6,133 nucleotides of DNA from SLRI01 sp964460465 (GTDB lineage Bacteria > Pseudomonadota > Alphaproteobacteria > Geminicoccales > Geminicoccaceae): assembly GCA_964460465.1 (NCBI GenBank), contig CAYWSB010000244.1, positions 1 to 6,133 of the forward strand, given 5' to 3'. Made by a program: the position numbers and the translations under genes. The notes beneath the pieces were generated by a model. It saw only the letters and a list, made by a program, of their open reading frames with translations. It made no database searches and was not told where the DNA came from. The stretch's first letter is position 1. Every line of letters starts with the position of its first letter. Shown one piece after another: positions 1 through 4,765 of the stretch.

Positions 1-543
1 GTTGCAGATGAGAATCGGGAAAAGATTCCGGTCAGCGTGAAAATGCTCTATCTCGAGGCGCTGCGGGCCCGGCCGAACGTCCCGGGCGACGTCAAGGAGA
101 TGCTGGAGCTCGGCGAGTGGGCGGTGGGTGCCAAGACTGATGCCCGAGCGAGGAACACGTTCCTCGACCACATCCGTGGCCACGGCAACTACGTCTTGCC
201 GGGCGACCGACTCGGTATGGGATCGGCGATCGCCATGCTGCTGCGCTCGATCATGACCGGGCTGTTCATCTGCCTGCCGTTGGCGGCGCTCGGGCTGGCG
301 CTCATCAGCCTGCCGATCGATCTGGTGCAACTGGCAAAGTCATGGGACGACAAGCTCGGCGCCGGAGCCTTGCTGATCGATGATCACGAGCACACGTCCG
401 GCGACGAGCTCATCTGGCTGTTCGTCCCGTCCGGGTTGGCCCTGCTCGCCATGCGGGGCAGCTCCGCCTGGTATGCGGCGCAAAACGGGCCGCTGGCCAA
501 GCGCGGCGTCGCGGTGGCGCGCATCCGCTATCGGGGCGAGTAG
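1..543 (+). CDS. C-terminal part of a membrane protein, probably patatin-like family; 5' end outside window, ends at premature TAG
   Basis: The frame is open from the first base, so the first in-window start (GTG 37) is probably internal and the true start lies upstream. Counting from GTG 37, residues 1-60 are soluble and helical-looking, with a GDVKEMLELGEWAVGAK stretch. A hydrophobic segment spans about 72-93 (MTGLFICLPLAALGLALISL). A short charged region follows (DDHEHTSGDE), then a second hydrophobic segment at about 125-139. The end (VAVARIRYRGE) looks like a beta strand that should lead into the next frame segment. The TAG at 541-543 is followed in the same frame by 91 further sense codons resembling the C-terminal tail of large patatin-like phospholipase proteins, so this is probably the upstream half of one broken gene. 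The patatin catalytic domain (GxSxG) is not in the window, and the family assignment rests mostly on the tail. It could instead be a complete unknown membrane protein ending here. Confidence 0.6.
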   Translation, partial: VADENREKIPVSVKMLYLEALRARPNVPGDVKEMLELGEWAVGAKTDARARNTFLDHIRGHGNYVLPGDRLGMGSAIAMLLRSIMTGLFICLPLAALGLALISLPIDLVQLAKSWDDKLGAGALLIDDHEHTSGDELIWLFVPSGLALLAMRGSSAWYAAQNGPLAKRGVAVARIRYRGE

Positions 544-819
544 AAGCGCTCGCCGCGGCTGAGCCACCTGATCTACGTGAAGACCACGATCACCCGCGAC
601 CTTCCCGCCGACGTCTACGCCGACGAGCTCGCGGAGCGGGCCTTTCCAAACCAGAGCTCGGGCGGCCAGTGGTTGGACGAGGCGCAGTTCGAGGCCTATC
701 GCGAGCTGAGCTACGGCATCGTAGACCAGTTCCGTGAGCCGTTCCCGGAGCTAGCGAGGAGCGACGAGCCGGCACCGGACATGTCGGAGCGGCACGACTA
801 CGGGGGGTTCGTAGCCTGA
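544..819 (+). pseudogene. Stop-separated C-terminal tail of the preceding membrane/patatin-like gene
   Basis: This stretch is in the same frame as the upstream gene and starts directly after its TAG. It reads KRSPRLSHLIYVKTTITRDLPADVY and then AFPNQSSGGQWLDEAQFEAYREL. From family knowledge this matches a recurring tail at the end of large bacterial patatin-like proteins: an LIY(V/I)K strand, a T.TGDEP.DV-like turn, a FPxQST.DQWFDE-like segment, and QFEAYR. The conserved part begins before the first possible in-frame start (GTG 577), and no Shine-Dalgarno sequence precedes that codon. An independent 80-residue gene is therefore unlikely. The best reading is the natural C-terminus cut off by one nonsense change (for example GAG, AAG or CAG to TAG). 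Readthrough or a sequencing error are alternatives. The frame closes with TGA at 817-819. Confidence 0.55.
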
Positions 820-893
820 CTGCGCGCGGGCGAGAGGCCCAAGCCAGATAACGAGCCGATGACGCTGGCGCAGCACGAGCCCGACAACCGGGC

Positions 894-909
894 AAACGCC
901 TGAGCGTTT
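894..909. terminator. Possible bidirectional terminator hairpin between convergent genes
   Basis: AAACGC (894-899) and GCGTTT (904-909) are perfect complements around a 4-base loop CTGA. CCG (888-890) and CGG (910-912) can extend the stem across a three-base bulge. The hairpin lies 75 bp after the plus-strand gene and 8 bp after the stop of the minus-strand Dabb gene, where a shared terminator would be expected. The T run is only three bases on either strand, so intrinsic termination would be weak. Confidence 0.35.
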
Positions 910-917
910 CGGCTGCC

Positions 918-1247
918 TCAGGCCAGGGCAGGTGCCCAGTAGTCGAACACAAGCCCCTTCTCGCGGTGCTGCGAGACCAGCGCCACGAAGGCCTGATGCG
1001 CGGGGTGCGGGAGGTAGGCGGCGCGGCCGGCCTCGTCCCGGAAGGTGACGAGGAAGCAGTGGGTGAAACCCTGCGCCTTGCCCTCGACGCTCACGTCCTG
1101 ACCCCACTCGAACGCGATGATGTCGGGGATCTGCGCCGGCAGGGCGGCGAAGGCGCGCTCGACGGCCCGGACTTGGTCGGGCGTCGTCTCCGGCCTGAAG
1201 GCGAAGAGGACGACGTGGCGTAGGACGCGGGCGGCGGACTGGGTCAT
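918..1247 (-). CDS. Dabb (stress-responsive alpha/beta barrel) domain protein
   Basis: A 109-residue protein that is essentially one Dabb domain (stress-responsive A/B barrel, Pfam PF07876), a small dimeric ferredoxin-like fold. Recognisable blocks are LRHVVLFAFRPE at 9-20, a helix TPDQVRAVERAFAALPAQI at 22-40, the strand IIAFEWGQDVSVEGKAQGFTHCFLVTF at 43-69, and YLPHPAHQAFVALV at 78-91. All are typical of the family, and the length matches. The start at 1247 was chosen because GAGG lies 8 bases upstream (1256-1259) and the domain begins just after it. The longer frame to 1403 would add 52 Arg/Ala/Pro-rich residues with no domain character. Family members include stress-induced proteins and some small-molecule cyclases or decarboxylases, so the biochemical role here is unknown. 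It is probably cytoplasmic and monocistronic, divergent from the lipoprotein gene. Confidence 0.88.
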   Translation of the reverse strand: MTQSAARVLRHVVLFAFRPETTPDQVRAVERAFAALPAQIPDIIAFEWGQDVSVEGKAQGFTHCFLVTFRDEAGRAAYLPHPAHQAFVALVSQHREKGLVFDYWAPALA

Positions 1248-1462
1248 CGGCTGGGCCTCGGCTCGGCGGCGGAATGCCCAGCTCCCTAGCACGCGACGGC
1301 TCTTGCCGCCACGGCCCGCCGCCGGTGGCCGGCCAAGCCGGGCGATGCCGCTCGGCCGTCGACGGCGGCGGGCGGCAGTGGTAGCGATCGGTCGCGACGG
1401 CAACCAGTGGGCAGCCCGCTCATGGACAGGTGGCGAGTGGCGGTGACCGGCCGGAGGGAGAC
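1248..1462. other. Divergent intergenic spacer, no clear promoter seen
   Basis: 215 bp between the start codons of the Dabb gene (-) and the lipoprotein gene (+), which should hold both promoters. It is very GC-rich and I see no convincing -35/-10 pair on either strand. Two perfect short palindromes occur, TGGCCGGCCA at 1326-1335 and GCCGTCGACGGC at 1355-1366. They could be operator half-sites, but such palindromes arise easily by chance at this base composition. Confidence 0.4.
1453..1460 (+). promoter_or_regulatory. Ribosome binding site that decides the lipoprotein start
   Basis: GGAGGGAG, with its GGAGG core ending five bases before GTG 1463. An upstream in-frame GTG at 1430 has no comparable site and would put 11 hydrophilic residues before the signal peptide, so 1463 is the preferred start. 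Confidence 0.7.
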
Positions 1463-2182
1463 GTGAGCGCCCTGGCGGCGGTCCGGGTGGCAGCGCGCGC
1501 GGGGCTCGCCCTGCCGGCGCTGCTCTGGCTGGTGGCCGGCTGCACGGTTCGGGAGACGGCCGCGCCGGAGCCGGGCGAGCCGGAGCCGCCGGCCGCCGTG
1601 CGGGAGGTGCTGCAGGTCGAGGGCTTCCGGGCGACCCTGCCCCCGGCTGGCGCGCCCGAGTGGTACATCCTGCCGGAGCGGCGCGGTGGCGACATGGCCG
1701 AGCACCGCGCGGTGCGCGACCTAGGCGAGCGGCACCGGGTGACCGCCACCGTCTTCGGGCGTTTGGCCCCGGCGCTGGCGCAGAATGCCTTCGACGAGGC
1801 AGTACTTGGTGCTCCGGCCGAGGCGCTGCCCGAGCTCTATGCGGACGAGCTCGCAGCGACGCTCGCGGCGATTGAGCGGATCGCCCGCGAACCTGGGTCC
1901 GGCATGCGGGTTGCAGCGTCGCGGGTCGGGGCGCGGCCGCCGCAGGCGGGCGCGGGTGCCGTTTGCGTCGAGCTCACGCAGCGGATGGAGGCACCGGGCA
2001 CGCCGCCGGACGAGCCGGCCGTGCGGCTCCGCGAGACGACCTACACCTGCTTTCATCCCGCTCGACGCGGCAGCATGGTGGCCCTGGTCTACGGCGAGGA
2101 GTGGTACGGCACGGTCGCCGAGGCGAGCCCGCTGTTCAACGCCGAGGCGGCCGACTTCCTTGACAGCCTGGCCTTCGACTAG
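1463..2182 (+). CDS. Predicted lipoprotein of unknown function
   Basis: A 239-residue protein that I do not recognise beyond its export signal. The N-terminus has Arg at 8 and 12, then a hydrophobic core (GLALPALLWLV, about 14-24), and a lipobox V-A-G-C with Cys27 as the predicted lipidated residue. This is a standard type II (Lol/Lgt/Lsp) lipoprotein signal. A Pro/Glu-rich linker follows (about 32-45), then a soluble domain starting near VLQVEGFRATLP, with an alternating strand/helix look and two further cysteines, C168 (AVCVEL) and C196 (TYTCFHP), that could form a disulfide in the periplasm. The C-terminus ends in an amphipathic FNAEAADFLDSLAF helix. GTG 1463 fits best because of its ribosome binding site and the resulting compact signal peptide. 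It appears to be a single-gene unit. The residue after Cys27 is Thr, not Asp, so outer-membrane sorting is likely but inferred. Confidence 0.75.
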   Translation: MSALAAVRVAARAGLALPALLWLVAGCTVRETAAPEPGEPEPPAAVREVLQVEGFRATLPPAGAPEWYILPERRGGDMAEHRAVRDLGERHRVTATVFGRLAPALAQNAFDEAVLGAPAEALPELYADELAATLAAIERIAREPGSGMRVAASRVGARPPQAGAGAVCVELTQRMEAPGTPPDEPAVRLRETTYTCFHPARRGSMVALVYGEEWYGTVAEASPLFNAEAADFLDSLAFD

Positions 2183-2213
2183 CCCGGCACCCGCCGTTGG
2201 CTTCGGCCCGGCG

Positions 2214-2250
2214 CCCTGGCAGTGTCCACCGCGCAACGCGCACGCCAGGG
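2214..2250 (+). promoter_or_regulatory. Long hairpin overlapping the ribosome binding site of the amidohydrolase remnant
   Basis: CCCTGGC-A-GTG (2214-2224) can pair with CACGCCAGGG (2241-2250), giving ten base pairs with one bulged A. Inside the loop, CGCG-CAA-CGCG (2230-2240) can form a second small stem. The 3' arm contains AGGG, the first half of the AGGGAGG ribosome binding site (2247-2253) of the following frame, so the fold would hide part of it. It could equally be a weak terminator of the lipoprotein gene, which stops 31 bp upstream, but no T tract follows. Confidence 0.35.
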
Positions 2251-2259
2251 AGGCGGGTC

Positions 2260-2433
2260 ATGGTCCGGATCGTCATCAAGAACGTGGCGGCTTTCGAGGG
2301 CGAGCGTGCCGAGGTCTACCCGGCGACCAGGGCCGTCGAGGGCGAGCGGATCGCCGACGTTGCCGACCCTGGGCCCGCCTCGTCTCCGGTCACGCTGAAG
2401 GCGCTTTGGGGCATTTGCTGGAGCCTGAGATGA
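2260..2433 (+). pseudogene. Remnant of an amidohydrolase gene: 5' end only
   Basis: 57 codons from ATG 2260 to TGA 2431-2433, preceded by AGGGAGG at 2247-2253 with a 6-base spacer. The first 35 residues (MVRIVIKNVAAFEGERAEVY and on to VEGERIADVA) align without gaps to the first 35 of the intact amidohydrolase starting at 3439: 22 of 35 residues identical, and 77 of 105 bases by my hand count. A run of 22 identical bases lies at 2335-2356 versus 3514-3535. After about position 2364 the similarity stops, and the last 22 residues look unrelated. The barrel and all metal ligands are absent, so no enzyme activity is possible. The reading is a degraded paralogue left by a tandem duplication and deletion. 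A functional 57-residue peptide is unlikely, although the translation signals are intact. Confidence 0.7.
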
Positions 2434-2458
2434 GGCCACATCCGGAAGGCCACATGAC

Positions 2459-2476
2459 GAATTGATGGTACAATTC
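2459..2476 (+). promoter_or_regulatory. Extended -10 promoter element within an inverted repeat, upstream of the acetyltransferase
   Basis: TGGTACAAT (2466-2474) fits an extended -10 (TGnTATAAT) with one mismatch, and stands out as an AT-rich patch in very GC-rich DNA. It lies inside a perfect inverted repeat, GAATTG (2459-2464) and CAATTC (2471-2476) around ATGGTA. No good -35 is seen 17 bp upstream, as is common for extended -10 promoters. A start near 2481 would give the acetyltransferase a leader of about 63 bases. The repeat could be a repressor site. Confidence 0.4.
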
Positions 2477-2543
2477 TCGCGTTGCAACCTGGCGCCGGCA
2501 GCTCGGGCAATCGGCCGGCTGCGCCGGCCCGGCGAGGTGGCCG

Positions 2544-3353
2544 ATGTCGACCAGCGGCGAGTATTTCGGCAGCCCCGGCAAGATCGCCTTGATGCGGTGC
2601 AGCGGCCAGCTCTGGCGGCTGCTCAGGAACGACCCGCGCTTCGCCTATTACGGCCGCCACGTGGCCTTGAGCGAGCATGGCCGTGACGTCGCCGACATGC
2701 TCGCCGCGCTCGCCGGCCTGCAGGGCGCCTCCTCCTGCTACTTCTTTCCCAAGACCAGCGCCGACCGGCTCTTCGCCGAGCTCCGTTCGCGCGGCCTGAC
2801 GACCGATCGGCACGAGCACTTCCGGGGCGGCCAAGCGGCATTCGACGCCAGCCGGCAGTTGCTGGCCCACCACGCGTTGCCGGCCGACCTGAGGGTCCGG
2901 ACCATCGATGCCGGGACACCTGGCGCGCTCGTTGCCGACGTGGCGGCGCTCTGTCTCGCCGCCGACGTCATGCCGGTGCCGGGGGCGATCATGCGCGGCC
3001 AGGCGATCCGCGGCCTCTGCCTCGCCGCCAGCGACCGCGACGGCCGGGTCGTCGCCACCGCCTCCTCCTACCTGCTGCACCATCCGCAGAGCCGGCACGC
3101 CACGGACGCCTTCTGGGGCATGTTGGCGACCCGCGCCGATCGCCGCGGCGAGAAGATCGCGCTCGTCCTCGGCGCCCGGGCGATCGTCCACATGTGGGAG
3201 ACCTACGGGGCCCGCGGCTTCATGACCGGCGTCCGTGCCGACAATCGTTCCTCGCAAGCGCTGTGCAATCGGCTCAGCGTCCGCGACACCGACTGGATCT
3301 ATGCCTCCTGCATCGATGAGGCGGTCCTCGGCAGCGCCTCGATCACCCGGTAG
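2544..3353 (+). CDS. GNAT-like N-acetyltransferase
   Basis: A 269-residue protein whose C-terminal half looks like a GNAT acetyltransferase, transferring an acetyl group from acetyl-CoA to an unknown amine. Residues 158-177 (LCLAASDRDGRVVATASSYL) resemble the central strands. Residues 193-216 (MLATRADRRGEKIALVLGARAIVH) match the acetyl-CoA pyrophosphate-binding motif A, with RRGEK in place of the canonical Q/RxxGxG/A and the helix after it. Residues 228-249 (TGVRADNRSSQALCNRLSVRDT) match motif B, with the usual Asn and Ser before the last helix. The N-terminal half (about 1-150) is less typical and may be a second, degenerate GNAT-like domain or a substrate-specific module. ATG 2544 is supported by GAGG at 2534-2537, six bases upstream. 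The gene lies between the amidohydrolase remnant and the intact amidohydrolase, 85 bp before the latter. Substrate not predictable. Confidence 0.75.
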   Translation: MSTSGEYFGSPGKIALMRCSGQLWRLLRNDPRFAYYGRHVALSEHGRDVADMLAALAGLQGASSCYFFPKTSADRLFAELRSRGLTTDRHEHFRGGQAAFDASRQLLAHHALPADLRVRTIDAGTPGALVADVAALCLAADVMPVPGAIMRGQAIRGLCLAASDRDGRVVATASSYLLHHPQSRHATDAFWGMLATRADRRGEKIALVLGARAIVHMWETYGARGFMTGVRADNRSSQALCNRLSVRDTDWIYASCIDEAVLGSASITR

Positions 3354-3387
3354 GGTCGAGACCAGGTCCGGCGATTGCACTTTGCTT

Positions 3388-3401
3388 CCGCTCCGGAGCG
3401 G
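3388..3401. promoter_or_regulatory. 14-bp perfect palindrome just upstream of a -10-like box; candidate operator of the amidohydrolase gene
   Basis: CCGCTCCGGAGCGG reads identically on both strands. Immediately downstream is TACTAT (3403-3408), a fair -10 hexamer. TTGCTT (3382-3387) sits 15 bp upstream of it as a weak -35, so the palindrome fills the promoter spacer where a repressor or a MerR-type activator could bind. The -35 match and spacing are poor, so the promoter itself is uncertain. As RNA it could form only a five-base-pair stem without a T tract, which makes a terminator unlikely. Confidence 0.35.
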
Positions 3402-3438
3402 CTACTATTCCGGCACAAGAGCAAGCGGGAGGCCTGTC

Positions 3439-4722
3439 ATGGACCGCATCGTGATCCAGAATGCGTCCGTGTTCGACGGCGAATCGGCGGACCTGTTCCC
3501 GGCCACCGTGGTGGTCGAGGGCGAGCGGATCGCCGCGGTCGCCAGGGGTGGCGAGACTGCCGCCGCCGACGGTGCCACGCTGATCGACGGCACCGGGATG
3601 ACGCTGATGCCCGGCATGGTGGAGGGCCACTGCCATCCCTCCTTCACCGGCATTCACAGCCCACCCGAGCTCGGCGTCATTCCGCCCGAGCGGCACATGC
3701 TCCTGACCGCCAAGAACTGCCGGCTCCTGCTAGACCACGGCTTCACCAGCATCTTCGAGGCGGCCTCGGCCAAGCCGCTCCTCGGTGTGACCGCCCGAGA
3801 CGCCATCGCCGAGGGGCTGATCGCCGGCCCCCGGATGCGCGCCGGCAGCCCCGAGATCACGGTGACGGCCGGGCTCGGCGACGAGCGCAAGCGCCACATC
3901 CACCAGGAGAGCTTCGGGCTCGTCGCCGACGGGCCCGACGAGATGCGCCGGGTGGTCAGGGAGTGCGTCCGCGACGGCGTCGACACGATCAAGATCAACA
4001 TATCGGGCGACGAGTTCGTCAGCCATGCCCGGGCGGAGATCACGCCGCTCACCGATGCCGAGCTCGCGGCCGTCGTCGAGACCGCGCACGGCATGGGCAA
4101 GCTGGTGGCTGCCCACGCCCGTTCCTCGAAGAGCGTGAAGATGGCAGTCCGCCACGGCGTTGATTGCATCTATCACTGCGACTTCGCCGACGGGGAGGCA
4201 CTCGACCTCCTGGAGAGCGTCAAGGACAAGGTCTTCGTCGGCCCGGCCTTCGGCCTCGTCCACAACTGCACCAAGGAAGGCTCGGTCGTCGGCATCACGC
4301 CTGAGGTCTGCGAGGCACTGCACCTCTACCGCAAGTTCGACGCCTGCTGTGCGACCTACCACGAGATCAGGAAACGCGGCATCCGCGTCGTCATCGGTGG
4401 CGACTACGGCTTCTCGGTGACGCCGATGGGCCAGAACGCCCGCGACATCGAGCACTTCGTCAAGTACTTCGGCTATTCGCCCGCCGAGGCCCTGCGTTGC
4501 GCCACGGTCACAGGCGCCGAGCTGATGGGCATGGGCGACGAGCTCGGCCGCGTGAAGGAAGGGTTCATCGCCGACCTCCTGCTGGTCAAGGGCAACCCCT
4601 TGAAGGACGTCTCCCTCGTCCAGCGGCAGGAGAACCTCGCCATGATCATGCAGGCGGGCAAGCCCTACAAGGACCCGCGAGTCCAGGCCCGGGCCGACCG
4701 GCACTTGGTGGCGGCGGAGTAG
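3439..4722 (+). CDS. Metal-dependent amidohydrolase family protein (TIM-barrel)
   Basis: A 427-residue complete member of the amidohydrolase superfamily (Pfam Amidohydro_1, related to imidazolonepropionases and dipeptidase-type enzymes), hydrolysing C-N bonds in an unknown amide or cyclic substrate in the cytoplasm. Residues 1-57 form the N-terminal beta-sandwich half (IVIQNASVFDGE, VVVEGERIAAV, LIDGTGMTLMPGM). The barrel carries a full set of binuclear metal ligands: H64 and H66 in GHCHPSF, K185 as the probable carboxylated lysine (DTIKINISG), H226 (VAAHARS), H246 (IYHCDFA), and D322 (IGGDYG). Residues 375-410 (GFIADLLLVKGNPLKDV and on to MQAGKPYKD) return to the sandwich. ATG 3439 has GGGAGG at 3427-3432 and starts the family's usual first strand; the longer open frame upstream is antisense-like filler. 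Its 5' end is partly duplicated at 2260. It converges with the flavoenzyme gene, leaving 43 bp. Confidence 0.92.
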   Translation: MDRIVIQNASVFDGESADLFPATVVVEGERIAAVARGGETAAADGATLIDGTGMTLMPGMVEGHCHPSFTGIHSPPELGVIPPERHMLLTAKNCRLLLDHGFTSIFEAASAKPLLGVTARDAIAEGLIAGPRMRAGSPEITVTAGLGDERKRHIHQESFGLVADGPDEMRRVVRECVRDGVDTIKINISGDEFVSHARAEITPLTDAELAAVVETAHGMGKLVAAHARSSKSVKMAVRHGVDCIYHCDFADGEALDLLESVKDKVFVGPAFGLVHNCTKEGSVVGITPEVCEALHLYRKFDACCATYHEIRKRGIRVVIGGDYGFSVTPMGQNARDIEHFVKYFGYSPAEALRCATVTGAELMGMGDELGRVKEGFIADLLLVKGNPLKDVSLVQRQENLAMIMQAGKPYKDPRVQARADRHLVAAE

Positions 4723-4765
4723 CTTCCGGAGACCGTGGCAGGATCGTGCGAGCGGGGCGCCCTCT

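Noticed and set aside
1326..1366. Short perfect palindromes TGGCCGGCCA and GCCGTCGACGGC as operators
   Set aside because: At this GC content such palindromes are expected by chance, and no promoter elements are visible next to them.
1248..1403. N-terminal extension of the Dabb protein by 52 residues
   Set aside because: Arg/Pro/Ala-rich translation typical of GC-rich non-coding DNA. The domain begins right after the ATG at 1247, which has a GAGG site.
2316..3380. 354-codon minus-strand open frame opposite the acetyltransferase
   Set aside because: Composition (Gly/Ala/Arg/Val-rich, no recognisable motif) is that of an antisense shadow; the plus-strand frame has clear GNAT motifs.
3235..3438. 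Upstream extension of the amidohydrolase frame (68 extra codons)
   Set aside because: It overlaps the end of the acetyltransferase in another frame, has no domain character, and ATG 3439 has a strong ribosome binding site and the family's normal first strand. The parallel start at 2260 in the duplicated copy supports it.
3730..4704. 324-codon minus-strand open frame opposite the amidohydrolase
   Set aside because: Antisense shadow of a gene with a full set of metal-binding motifs; no domain of its own.
4723..4765. Bidirectional terminator between the convergent amidohydrolase and flavoenzyme genes
   Set aside because: Only an 8-base GGGCGCCC palindrome without usable loop or T tract is present.
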